From positions 1,426,001-1,490,000 of the forward strand of contig NZ_CP010817.1 in NCBI RefSeq assembly GCF_000833025.1: 64,000 bases of DNA, in the 5' to 3' direction. Shown here piece after piece: positions 36,492 through 45,119 of this stretch. The position numbers were made by a program, and so were the translations under genes. The stretch's first letter is position 1. Each line of letters starts with the position of its first letter. Under the pieces are notes generated by a model, which searched no databases, was not told the origin of the DNA, and was given only the letters and a program-made list of their open reading frames with translations. This DNA is from Myroides profundi. Its GTDB lineage: Bacteria; Bacteroidota; Bacteroidia; Flavobacteriales; Flavobacteriaceae.

Positions 36492-36756
36492 GATAAATAG
36501 TATTATGACCTTAGGGTCTGATTAATTTCATGGCACTTATGTTTTGGTTTTTAGCTACGAGCATGTTTTACAAGATAAATACGCTCATAGAATGAGGAAA
36601 ATCTTTGTGTTGAGCAACTAATAGATATGACTTATCCTTATATGGAAAAATATTTATTATACTGGTAGTGAATGGTTGGAATGTTTTTGAATCACTTAAA
36701 TTTTTTATTTTTGATAACTCATTTTGATTATCATCTATATTAATAGGTCCCGAAAT

Positions 36757-37976
36757 ACCTTAGTACACGACAAAAGTATTAATTAGTTGATTTTAAGAGA
36801 AATAAAGGGAGGAGTGATTTGCAAAAAAGGCTGATATTCAGTATATTAAAGTTTTCCTCCTACAGAATGTCTTTAAAAACGAACAACAGCCTAGAGTACA
36901 AAAATACAGAACTTCTAACAACTATAAAAGCCAATTTTAAAGGTAAATTAGGGTTAGCTAGGATCCGACTTATTTGTTTGTTTATCGTCTCTCTATGCAA
37001 AGTAAAGTCTGTGAATTTTTCTAAAGTATCAACTGGGATTTGACAACTGTGCTGAAACTAGTAGTAACTATAGACGTATTCAGCGCTTTATATCCTCAGT
37101 TGATTTAAAATTGGAATGGATTTCAAGACTTATCTTTGGGCTTATTCCTACCCAGGAATCCTATGTTCTTGTAATGGATCGCACCAATTGGAAGTTTGGT
37201 AAACAAGACATAAACATCTTAATGCTAGGTATTAGTTATAAGAATATGTGTTTTCCAATACTGTTTAAAATGTTAGATAAACGAGGTAATTCAAATACAA
37301 ATGAGCGAAAAGAACTCATTAATACTTTTATTGATTGGTTTGGTAAAGATTGTATTAATTGTGTATTAGCAGATAGAGAATTTGTTGGAGAGGATTGGAT
37401 TAGCTATCTAAATGATAAGCAAATTAAATATTACATTCGTATTAGAAATAACTTCAAGGTTTACTTGTATAGTAAACAGAAAGAAATAACAGCTTCTCAT
37501 CTATTTAATAACTTAAAACCTGGTCAAACAAGACAGTATCACAAGATTGTTAGAATTCATAATCAGCTATGTTATATCTCTGGAACTAAAGTGATAACAG
37601 ATGGTAAAATAGACTTCTGTATAATCATAGGTTTTAATAAACCAGAGAAAGCTTTAGATACTTACAAAATAAGATGGCAGATAGAAACACTATTTAAAGC
37701 CTTCAAGTCTAGTGGCTTTAATATAGAAGATACACACTTGAAAAAAATAGATAGAATTGAAAAACTACTCATGTTAGTGATGATCGCTTTTGTGTGGTGC
37801 TATAAGATTGGGGACTATATTGACACTATAAAACCTATCAAAATCAAGAATCATGGCAATAGGCTTATTAGTGTATTTAAACTTGGACTTGACTACTTAT
37901 CAAGATTATTACTTTCTAAAAATGAATACAACCCTTTAAATATCAATTGCTTTAGTTTTTTGTCGTGTACTTAGGG
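36757..37976 (+). mobile_element. IS4-family insertion sequence, about 1.22 kb
   Basis: Ends carry imperfect inverted repeats of about 18 bp: CCTTAGTACACGACAAAA on the left (36758-36775) and, reverse-complemented, CCCTAAGTACACGACAAAA on the right (about 37958-37976). The transposase stop codon lies within the right repeat. No convincing target duplication is visible in the flanks. Inserted between ardA and the cat gene. The left flank, 36492-36756, holds no gene. Confidence 0.8.
36819..37974 (+). pseudogene. IS4-family transposase, frameshifted
   Basis: Frame 1 (36819-37043) ends KVSTGI-stop. Frame 2 continues without a start as FDNCAETSSNYRRIQRFISS and then runs to 37974. Removing one G near 37035 makes a single protein. 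DDE residues are present: D in VLVMDRTNWKFG, D in VLADREF, E in the IS4 signature YKIRWQIETLFKAFK (Y-2-R-3-E-6-K). Either one base was gained (inactive) or frameshifting is used; the latter is not usual in IS4. Confidence 0.8.
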
Positions 37977-38074
37977 AAAATGATATTAAGATGTTTTAGT
38001 CAACTAAGATGTCATTTTGAGTTGATTTAGTGGCTTTTCAAGAATTGTGAAAATCTAATTTAGAAAGATATTTA

Positions 38075-38082
38075 TATTTTTG
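38075..38082 (+). promoter_or_regulatory. -7 box upstream of cat
   Basis: TATTTTTG fits TAnnTTTG and lies 20 bases before the cat ATG. The promoter is outside the IS, so cat probably has its own promoter. No -33 TTG is seen at ideal spacing. Confidence 0.4.
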
Positions 38083-38102
38083 TTTTCATAACTAATTTAG
38101 AA

Positions 38103-38747
38103 ATGAACTATAAAAAATTTGATGTAGAGTCTTGGAATAGAAAAGAGCATTTTTATCACTTTAAAAACCAATTGAGATGTGGGTTTAGTTTAACCACTAA
38201 AATAGATATAAGTAAGGTGATACTCTTTATAAGAGAACATGAGTACAAGTTCTACCCTACGATTATTTACTTAATAACTAAAGCGGTTAATAAGCATTCT
38301 GAGTTTAAATTTGCCATGAAGGATGGAGAGTTAATACAGTGGGATACTGTTAACCCAGCTTATACTATTATGCATCCTGAAACAGAGACATTCTCAGAAT
38401 TATGTTCTGTGTATAAAGGAGATTTTAAAACCTTTTTAGAAGAGTATGATCGAGTATATGAGAAATATAAAGGAGATTACTCAATGTCACCACAAAAAGA
38501 AATAGAGAATATATTTAATATTTCTATGATTCCTTGGGTGAGTTTTGATGGATTTAATTTAAATGTACCTGGTTTTGGTGATTATTTTGCTCCAATTTTT
38601 ACATTGGGTAAGTATATTAAAAACAATGAAGAAATATTGATGCCTATATCAATACAAGTACATCATGCGACATGCGATGGACTTCATGTCGCTAAATTAC
38701 TACATAGCTTACAAGAGCTATGTGATAATTTAGAAGAGTTGAAATAA
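38103..38747 (+). CDS. cat: Type A chloramphenicol O-acetyltransferase
   Basis: 214 residues, the usual length for type A CAT. Acetylates chloramphenicol with acetyl-CoA. The catalytic signature QVHHATCDGLHVAKL holds H188 (equivalent to H195 of CAT-III) and D192 (D199). Also visible are the FYPTIIYLITKAVNKHSEF, IPWVSFDGFNLN and FTLGKY segments. A trimeric cytoplasmic enzyme. Located on the conjugative element next to an IS element; functional resistance is predicted. Codon use resembles the neighbours. Confidence 0.93.
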   Translation: MNYKKFDVESWNRKEHFYHFKNQLRCGFSLTTKIDISKVILFIREHEYKFYPTIIYLITKAVNKHSEFKFAMKDGELIQWDTVNPAYTIMHPETETFSELCSVYKGDFKTFLEEYDRVYEKYKGDYSMSPQKEIENIFNISMIPWVSFDGFNLNVPGFGDYFAPIFTLGKYIKNNEEILMPISIQVHHATCDGLHVAKLLHSLQELCDNLEELK

Positions 38748-38773
38748 GATTTATTGACTATATAATAAAAAAT

Positions 38774-38793
38774 AAGGCGTCATAAGACGCCTT
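38774..38793. terminator. Terminator between convergent cat and radC
   Basis: An 8-bp stem AAGGCGTC/GACGCCTT with loop ATAA. It overlaps the radC stop codon. T/A runs flank it. Confidence 0.75.
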
Positions 38794-39250
38794 CATCTGC
38801 AAAAGAGTAATAACTCTCAGGTGTTATTATTAAATGATCTAAAAGAGCAATATCAAGAATATTGCTGGCTTGTTTAATCTTTTGTGTGATTTGTCTATCC
38901 GCATCACTTGGTTGTAATTTCCCTGAAGGGTGATTGTGTACAAGGATCATAGCTGTACTTTTAGACTTTAGTAAAGCAGCAAATATCAATCTAAGATCAA
39001 CGACTGTTCCAGTAATACCACCTGATGATATCTCAAGTACACCAAGTACTTTATTATTGTTTGAAAGCATAAGTACTTTAAATTGTTCTAATAGTTCAAT
39101 TTTATTCTCATCCCATGCTTTTAAAGCTACTTCAAAAGCAGAATAAGAAGAGTCAATTCTTGGTCTTTGTGATGCTTTAACTTTAGATTTGTAGATTAGT
39201 TCTATCTCTGATGCCACTAACCAATTGTTGTTTAAAACTGTAGATTCCAT
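38780..39250 (-). CDS. radC: RadC-family JAB domain protein
   Basis: 156 residues with the JAMM metal-binding motif HNHPSGKLQPSDADRQIT preceded by AMILV, and an upstream Glu in LGVLEISSGG. Ends HLIITPESYYSFADEGVL, a standard RadC C-terminus. Mobile-element RadC proteins lack the HhH domain, as here. Despite the name, a DNA-repair role is not established. Commonly found near mob genes in Bacteroidota ICEs. Confidence 0.9.
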   Translation of the reverse strand: MESTVLNNNWLVASEIELIYKSKVKASQRPRIDSSYSAFEVALKAWDENKIELLEQFKVLMLSNNNKVLGVLEISSGGITGTVVDLRLIFAALLKSKSTAMILVHNHPSGKLQPSDADRQITQKIKQASNILDIALLDHLIITPESYYSFADEGVL

Positions 39251-39286
39251 AATATTATATTTTTTAATTAATTATGGAGCAGCTAC

Positions 39287-39394
39287 AGGTAATGCTTAAG
39301 CAAGCTCAAAAAGCAACGCAATAAAGCGTAGACAAGGTCAAGCATTTATGGGGGAATTTTTTGAAAGTGAACCGCGGAGCATTACCTTGCTTAG
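39287..39394. repeat. Long-arm inverted repeat between radC and mobC
   Basis: AGGTAATGCT (39287-39296) and AGCATTACCT (39378-39387) are exact reverse complements. Next to the arms, CTTAAGCAAG (39295-39304) can pair with CTTGCTTAG (39386-39394), so two alternative pairings compete. The interior is comparatively GC-rich for this region (AACCGCGGAGC). A structured leader RNA, regulatory site or transfer-origin element. Confidence 0.5.
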
Positions 39395-39450
39395 TGAGAT
39401 AATTGATAAAAAATAAAACCACTATTAACCTGAAGAACTAGAAGATAAGT

Positions 39451-41454
39451 TTACTTCTTCTTATTAATCAAATGAGCCAATTCAGGATCGTTTTCAATGC
39501 GTTTTAGCTCTGATTCTATAATTGATTCAATATCAAGTTTAATTTGTCTATAATTAGCTTGAATCGTTTCATCTAAAGTGTTATTACCCTTAGCGTTTAT
39601 AAAAGAAGTTATCTGAGGTATCTTTTGATAAGATTTCATTTCTTGAGATACCTTTTCATTATCAACCACTATTTCTGAGTGAAATATCTTTTGCTCTATA
39701 CGTTCATCAAAATTATCAGACACAGCCCCTACAAACATTCCTTGGGTAAGGGTTGATATCTTAGAAGCAGGAATAAGTGTATCAAGCTGGGTAGAGAAGG
39801 AGGTAGAACGATCATTTCTATTAATAGAAATACTTTGACGCTTTTGAAGTATCTTACCAAAGCGTTCTGATAGGGCTTTAGCTGTATCTCCAACTACTTG
39901 ACCTGAGAAGATATTTCCAACTGTATTTTGAATTACTTTGCTCTCTTTATCTCCGTAATCCCTGTTAAGTTGTGAGAAATCTTGAAATCCTAAACATACC
40001 GCTACTTTATTACTACGGGCAGTAGCAATAAGATTGTCAAGTCCTCTAAAGTAGATAGTAGGTAGCTCGTCAATGATAACAGAGCTTTTAAGTTGTCCTT
40101 TTTTATTGATGAGTTTTACAATACGTGAGTTATAAAGCCCAAGAGCAGCAGAGTAAATATTTTGACGATCAGGATTGTTTCCTACACATAGTATTTTAGG
40201 TTCTTTTGGATTATTAATATCTAACGAAAAATCATCCCCTGTCATTACCCAGTATAGTGATGGTGATATCATACGAGATAGAGGTATTTTAGCAGAAGCT
40301 ATTTGCCCTTGCAATTGGTCTTGCGCTCCTCCTTCCCAAGCATCCATAAAAGGAGAGAGGTAGTTCTCTAAATCAGAGTAGGAGGTAAGAATAGTAAATA
40401 CGTCAGCATACTTTTTATTAAGTAGTTCAATAGCGTGAGGGAATGTACAGTATTTTCCATTTTGATAAATCTTCAAAAACCATATAATAGCTGCTAAGAG
40501 TATGATTGGAGATTCTACAAAGAAGTCTCCTTGTTTTTGTATCCATGAGCGGTTAAGGTTAAGCATTATGGTATAGGCTGATTCATAAGCATCAGATATA
40601 TCTGTCATAAACGATGGGTTAATCGGATTACAACGATGACTGAGACTTGGATCATCAAAGTTTATAACATAGAACTTGGGAACAATAGCGTATTTATCTT
40701 TGTGTAATAACAAGTGATTATAAGCTATAGTTGATAAGTCATGGAACTTAAAATCGTAAATATACATCGAGAATCCTTTTTCAATTTGTTGTTTGATAAA
40801 GTTATTCACCACAGCATAAGATTTACCAGAACCTGGAGTACCAAGAACGATAGTCGCCCGAAATGGATTAACAATATTTATCCAACCACTATTCCATTTT
40901 CCTTTGTAATAGAACCTTGAAGGAAGGTTAACAGAGTATTGATTTTCAATAAGACGAGTCTCTTGCATAAAACTCTCATTTTCAAAATTAAATACATCTT
41001 GCATAAGGTTATCGTTTAGTAGCCTACTAATCCAAGCTCCTGAGACAAGAAGTAAAATATACCCTAAGAAGGTACTTGCTATATACAGTATCGCGCTCCA
41101 AGCGTATCCAAAATCAAGTAAGAAGAAGTTGAAAAAAAACAAACTAAAACCAACTGTAAAAACACTTATGATTTTAGAGATTGTTATCTTTTCATGTTTT
41201 ACGCCTTTGCCTCCCCACAGGCTTAAAGAAAGTAAAACCAAACAAAAGAGTTTAGTATAAAGTAAATGAGAAAACAGTCCTGCTGTTCGGTTGAAGTTTA
41301 CTAGTATTCGATCTACAACAGTGTGTGTTATTCCAATACTTAAAAAGAAAGAATAACAATACCAGTATAAGTGCATAAGCATAATTAAAATACTTACTGC
41401 TCGCATAAATGCTAAGATTTTAGCAAGCGCTTTTAAATCGTCTTCTGATTGCAT
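39451..41454 (-). CDS. mobC: MobC/TraG-type conjugative coupling protein (T4CP)
   Basis: 667 residues. Three to four N-terminal membrane helices (about 15-145), then a VirD4/TraG-type ATPase: Walker A TIVLGTPGSGKSYAV with K211, Walker B KSSVIIDELPTIYF, and the downstream VCLGFQDFSQLNRDYG motif. It brings relaxase-bound DNA to the transfer channel at the inner membrane. In related elements mobA-mobB-mobC are collinear; here mobC is on the opposite strand and separated from mobA/mobB by ybaK and a HAD gene. Confidence 0.92.
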   Translation of the reverse strand: MQSEDDLKALAKILAFMRAVSILIMLMHLYWYCYSFFLSIGITHTVVDRILVNFNRTAGLFSHLLYTKLFCLVLLSLSLWGGKGVKHEKITISKIISVFTVGFSLFFFNFFLLDFGYAWSAILYIASTFLGYILLLVSGAWISRLLNDNLMQDVFNFENESFMQETRLIENQYSVNLPSRFYYKGKWNSGWINIVNPFRATIVLGTPGSGKSYAVVNNFIKQQIEKGFSMYIYDFKFHDLSTIAYNHLLLHKDKYAIVPKFYVINFDDPSLSHRCNPINPSFMTDISDAYESAYTIMLNLNRSWIQKQGDFFVESPIILLAAIIWFLKIYQNGKYCTFPHAIELLNKKYADVFTILTSYSDLENYLSPFMDAWEGGAQDQLQGQIASAKIPLSRMISPSLYWVMTGDDFSLDINNPKEPKILCVGNNPDRQNIYSAALGLYNSRIVKLINKKGQLKSSVIIDELPTIYFRGLDNLIATARSNKVAVCLGFQDFSQLNRDYGDKESKVIQNTVGNIFSGQVVGDTAKALSERFGKILQKRQSISINRNDRSTSFSTQLDTLIPASKISTLTQGMFVGAVSDNFDERIEQKIFHSEIVVDNEKVSQEMKSYQKIPQITSFINAKGNNTLDETIQANYRQIKLDIESIIESELKRIENDPELAHLINKKK

Positions 41455-41620
41455 AATAAATGTAATTAAGATTAACGATTTAAAGTAAAAGTAGATTTAA
41501 GAACACTAATTGAAATGGCACTAGGTAGTATTATTTGACCTCCATTGATAACAAACCTACATTATTAAAACTTGTCAATTGTATTATAATTCCTATTTTT
41601 AAAAACCAATATTAATTATT

Positions 41621-42088
41621 ATGAACCATTTAAAAGTGAAAGACTATCTAAAAAGCAAGGGCTTTGAAGATCGTTTTATTGAATTTAAGGAGAGTACAGC
41701 TACTGTAGGAGAAGCTGCAATTGCGATTGGTTGTGATAGTGACCAAATAGCAAAGAGTATAACGCTTTTTGCCCCAGAAGAGGGAGCCGCTATTTTGGTC
41801 GTCGCTTCAGGAAATAGTAAAATAGATAATAAAACTTTTAAACACACTTTTGGTATCAAAGCCAAGATGCTTAAATATGAAGATGTAGAAAAGTTAGTAG
41901 GTCACCAAGTAGGAGGAGTCTGTCCTTTTAAGGTAAAAGAATCAACCAAAGTCTACTTTGATGAATCTTTAAAAAGACACCAAGTGCTCTATCCAGCAGG
42001 AGGTAGCGCTAATACCGTCGTTCAACTAAAACAAGAAGAATTGATTGACTTGTGTGATTTTGTTGATTGGGTATCTGTGACAAAGTAA
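41621..42088 (+). CDS. YbaK/EbsC-family aminoacyl-tRNA deacylase
   Basis: 155 residues, the typical length of free-standing YbaK/ProX editing proteins that hydrolyse mischarged aminoacyl-tRNA. Motifs: QIAKSITLFAPEEGAAILVVASGNSKID (catalytic Lys in AKS), VGGVCPFKVKES (GGVCPFG-like) and LYPAGGSANTVVQL. Not a conjugation gene; it and the following HAD gene are cargo inserted between mobC and mobA. Its terminator follows immediately. Confidence 0.88.
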   Translation: MNHLKVKDYLKSKGFEDRFIEFKESTATVGEAAIAIGCDSDQIAKSITLFAPEEGAAILVVASGNSKIDNKTFKHTFGIKAKMLKYEDVEKLVGHQVGGVCPFKVKESTKVYFDESLKRHQVLYPAGGSANTVVQLKQEELIDLCDFVDWVSVTK

Positions 42089-42128
42089 AAATTATAGGTT
42101 ACGAGTAATTACTTGTAACCTATAATTT
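42089..42128 (+). terminator. Terminator of the YbaK gene
   Basis: A perfect 14-bp stem (42089-42102 with 42115-42128), AAATTATAGGTTAC against GTAACCTATAATTT, starting at the stop codon. Confidence 0.8.
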
Positions 42129-42187
42129 TAAGTGTTATTTCTTCGTATTATCAAAAGCAAACATCTTAGTAATATTTCAAGAATCAG

Positions 42188-42892
42188 TTAAAAACTATTT
42201 AAAAGTGTGATTAATTCAAGTGGTGTGTTGATTTCATAATCAGGTTTGTCATTCCAGTTTTTTGTGTCTGAATTGCTATACTTTACAGCTATAGAAATGA
42301 CTGTACCATTATTGTTTAATTCTTTTTTTATGTTTTTAGCAAATGTTACATCTCCTTCATGATCTCCAATGTATATAATGTTCTTATTATAGAAGTTAGT
42401 AAAGATTTGCTCTAAACATTTTAGTCCTCCAAAAGGATTAGGTTTCTGCATATTATTTGGTATATCATCATATCCAATAACAGATTTGAACTTATGTTGA
42501 AGGTTATTTGATCTTAAAACTTTAAGTATATTATTTGATGAATTTTGAGAGCAAATACCTTGAGGTAAATCAATTTGTGTAATAGTTTGTTTAATATCAG
42601 AAAACAATTCGACAGGGGTTGTGTTTTTTAATTGATATTCAGTCCAAAGAGTACCCGCTTCAAGCATTTCACTCTCTGTCATTCTGTAATAATTTACATA
42701 CAAATCTTGCCAGTTTTTGGATTGGTGATTAGCAATATGATATTGACTTTCAGATTTTAAATATATAGGAAGATTCTCATTTGTTAATCTAGGGGCGACC
42801 TTAGCTAATATTTCTTTAGTAATATCAATATTTTTAGGAACAGAGTTTACTAATGTTCCATCATAATCCCAAAGAATAGCATCAATTTTCAT
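42188..42892 (-). CDS. HAD-superfamily hydrolase (phosphoglycolate phosphatase-like)
   Basis: 234 residues. Motif I LWDYDGTLVNS (nucleophile and acid/base Asp), motif II Ser/Thr in GICSQNSSN, motif III Lys in NKPDYEINTPLEL or KPNPFGG, and motif IV IIYIGDHEGDVTFAKN. The helical cap between motifs I and II is of the C1 type. Likely a phosphomonoesterase; substrate unknown. Minus-strand cargo inside the mob region. Confidence 0.85.
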   Translation of the reverse strand: MKIDAILWDYDGTLVNSVPKNIDITKEILAKVAPRLTNENLPIYLKSESQYHIANHQSKNWQDLYVNYYRMTESEMLEAGTLWTEYQLKNTTPVELFSDIKQTITQIDLPQGICSQNSSNNILKVLRSNNLQHKFKSVIGYDDIPNNMQKPNPFGGLKCLEQIFTNFYNKNIIYIGDHEGDVTFAKNIKKELNNNGTVISIAVKYSNSDTKNWNDKPDYEINTPLELITLLNSF

Positions 42893-42894
42893 AG

Positions 42895-43058
42895 TTATGT
42901 GTTTATTATAAATTTATTTCGTCCAAAGACTAAAGTACAAAGTTATAAGTAAAAAATTAAAAGAGTGTTTGATTATTTCCAAATACGACCTCTAAGAGCC
43001 ATTAGAAGTTTAGCGATATAAGTATTTCCTATTTTGACAAAAATCAAGATAAGAAACC
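42895..43058. other. Intergenic region before mobA, possible transfer origin
   Basis: Upstream of mobA/mobB, where oriT lies in related elements. It contains a small hairpin TCTAA(42991-42995)/TTAGA(43002-43006) next to GAGCCA and CGATATAAG. No known nick consensus is recognised, so this is a positional guess. Confidence 0.25.
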
Positions 43059-43487
43059 ATGCAAACTACCACTAAAAACAAAGGAGGAAGAAAACTAAAA
43101 TCCAATCCTAAAAAATACAGACATGTTTTTAGACTCACTGAATCTGAAAACCAACGATTGCTTGCTTTGTTTGCATCATCAGGAATGACAAACAAAGCAA
43201 GCTTTCTTGTTTCTATGCTTTTAGATAGACAAGTTAAAACAGTAAAAGTAGATGTTGCTGCTTTGCAATATCACGGATTACTAACTAAACTGTTTAATCA
43301 ATTTAGAGCAGTAGGAGTGAACTACAACCAAATTGTAAAACTTTGTAACCAGTACTTCTCAGAAAATAGAGCCAAACGTTCTATTTCAAAACTTGAAGAG
43401 TATACCAAAGATTTATCAAAACTTTGCTATTACATTATCAAGCTAACCAAAGAGTTTGAAGACAAGCACTTAAATACTAATCTATAA
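43059..43487 (+). CDS. mobA: Mobilisation protein MobA (relaxosome accessory)
   Basis: 142 residues, basic. N-terminal GGRKLKSNPKKYRHVFRLTE leads into a ribbon-helix-helix-like fold (SENQRLLALFASSGMTNKASFLVSMLLDR), then helical segments (LLTKLFNQFRAVGVNYNQIVKL). This is the MobA/MobC accessory protein that opens oriT for the relaxase. The stop is 3 bases before the relaxase start, so both are translated from one message. Confidence 0.87.
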   Translation: MQTTTKNKGGRKLKSNPKKYRHVFRLTESENQRLLALFASSGMTNKASFLVSMLLDRQVKTVKVDVAALQYHGLLTKLFNQFRAVGVNYNQIVKLCNQYFSENRAKRSISKLEEYTKDLSKLCYYIIKLTKEFEDKHLNTNL

Positions 43488-43490
43488 GTT

Positions 43491-44759
43491 ATGATAGCTA
43501 AGATTGGTAAAGGAAGTAATCTTATAGGAGCTTTGTCCTACAATCAATTAAAAGTTGATAAAGGACAAGGTTCTGTTTTGTTTACAAATAATCTACCAGA
43601 ACCAAATAACACTTCAAACTACATCACTCAACTTTATAAACACCTTGAGCCTTATCTACTTTTAAATAACAAGACAGAGAAAGTTGTAAGACATATTTCT
43701 TTGAATCCGAATCCCAATGATAAATTAACAGACGAGACCTTAAATGAAATAGCGAAGCAGTATATGAATAGTATGGGCTATGAAAATCAACCTTACATTG
43801 TCTATAAACACAGTGATATAGAAAGAGAACACATTCATATCGTAACAGTCTGTACAGATTTAGAAGGAAAGAAAATTGATGATAAATATGATCATTTAAA
43901 ATCAATGAAAGCCTGTAGAGATATTGAAAAGAAGTTTAATCTAACCTCTTCTATAAATCAAACAAAAGAGGAATCTAAACAGATTCAATTTATACCAGTT
44001 GATTATACCAAACATAATTTAAAAGCTCAAATAGCCTCAGTAATACGATATCTACCCAAGTATTATAAGTATGATAGTCTAACAAGTTATAATGCTTTAT
44101 TATCCCTATTTAACATCAGATCAGAAAAGGTTGAAGCTTCCTACAATGGACAAACCAAACACGGTTTAGTGTACTTTGCTTTAAATGAAATAGGAGAGAA
44201 GGTAAGTAATCCTTTTAAGGCTTCCCTTTTTGGAAAAAATGCAAGTTATCAAAATCTTGAAAGTCACTTTAAAACATCAAAAGAAAAACTAAAATCTTTA
44301 CCTAATAAAGAGAACCTTAAACATACAATTGAGATAGCGTTAAATACAACAAATTCACAACAAGAGTTTAAAGGAGAACTTTTAAATCACGGAATAAACG
44401 TTGTTTTATTCCAAAACAAAGACAATCGTATCTATGGCGTAACTTTTATCGATCACAACTCTAAAAGTGTCTATAAAGGTTCTGATTTAAGTAAAGAGCT
44501 ATCTGCTAATACACTAAATAAAAAGTGGAGTAACGCAGAAGATTATACCAATTCAATTTTAATACCTTCTCAACAAGCTAATACTAATGAATCAGACGAG
44601 TTACATCCAATGTTTGAGCATTTACATTCTGATACTACCAATTTTAATAATGATGAGTTTTTATCATTGTTTAATCTTTTAAACAATAACCAAGAGATAG
44701 ATTATGAAGAGTTGAGTTTTGAGAAAAGGATCAAAAGAAGAAAAAAAAGATCTTTGTGA
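43491..44759 (+). CDS. mobB: Relaxase MobB (MOBP-like)
   Basis: 422 residues. N-terminal relaxase domain: MIAKIGKGSNLIGALSYNQL with the candidate catalytic Tyr in SYNQ, the segment VVRHISLNPNPNDKL, and the metal-binding HxH in IEREHIHIVTVCTDLEG. The C-terminal half (after about 230) is helical and charged, ending KRIKRRKKRSL. It nicks DNA at oriT and leads the strand into the recipient. Confidence 0.92.
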   Translation: MIAKIGKGSNLIGALSYNQLKVDKGQGSVLFTNNLPEPNNTSNYITQLYKHLEPYLLLNNKTEKVVRHISLNPNPNDKLTDETLNEIAKQYMNSMGYENQPYIVYKHSDIEREHIHIVTVCTDLEGKKIDDKYDHLKSMKACRDIEKKFNLTSSINQTKEESKQIQFIPVDYTKHNLKAQIASVIRYLPKYYKYDSLTSYNALLSLFNIRSEKVEASYNGQTKHGLVYFALNEIGEKVSNPFKASLFGKNASYQNLESHFKTSKEKLKSLPNKENLKHTIEIALNTTNSQQEFKGELLNHGINVVLFQNKDNRIYGVTFIDHNSKSVYKGSDLSKELSANTLNKKWSNAEDYTNSILIPSQQANTNESDELHPMFEHLHSDTTNFNNDEFLSLFNLLNNNQEIDYEELSFEKRIKRRKKRSL

Positions 44760-44763
44760 GATA

Positions 44764-44993
44764 GCGCACCTAATTAGACATCTTTATTTTGTGCACTTTT
44801 AAAACAAATAAATATCTAAGTCAAATAGAAAAGCCTGTAAACTGAATGAGTTACAGGCTTTTCTATTGTTTTGAAACTTTTAATAGGTAATAATCCTATT
44901 TATGTTGTGGAGAAAGAGGGTTAGCCTCTTTTACTTCGTATGCTTTATAAATAGGGGTGTTTACTTTTTTTAATTGTCGTGCGCACCTAATTA
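44764..44993 (+). repeat. Direct repeat GCGCACCTAATTA (two copies)
   Basis: The 13-mer GCGCACCTAATTA occurs at 44764-44776, right after mobB, and again at 44981-44993. The 217 bases apart include the 17-bp hairpin terminator at 44824-44867. The repeats sit at the edge of the 45.1-48.6 kb module and could mark an insertion or duplication. No gene lies between 44760 and 45119. Confidence 0.5.
44824..44867. terminator. Strong 17-bp hairpin terminator after mobB
   Basis: AATAGAAAAGCCTGTAA (44824-44840) and TTACAGGCTTTTCTATT (44851-44867) are perfect complements with a 10-base loop. Confidence 0.85.
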
Positions 44994-45119
44994 CGAAAGT
45001 TTTAAACTATGATTGGAATTGTTTGATTCTATATCAAATGTACTATTTAATAATTGATTTTATACAAAAGATAGTTTTTTTCTTAACTAGTCACTTTGCA
45101 AAACACTTGTTGTGAGCAG

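Noticed and set aside
36757..37976. The IS supplying the cat promoter
   Set aside because: A -7 box lies outside the IS close to the cat start, and no outward promoter could be recognised in the IS end.
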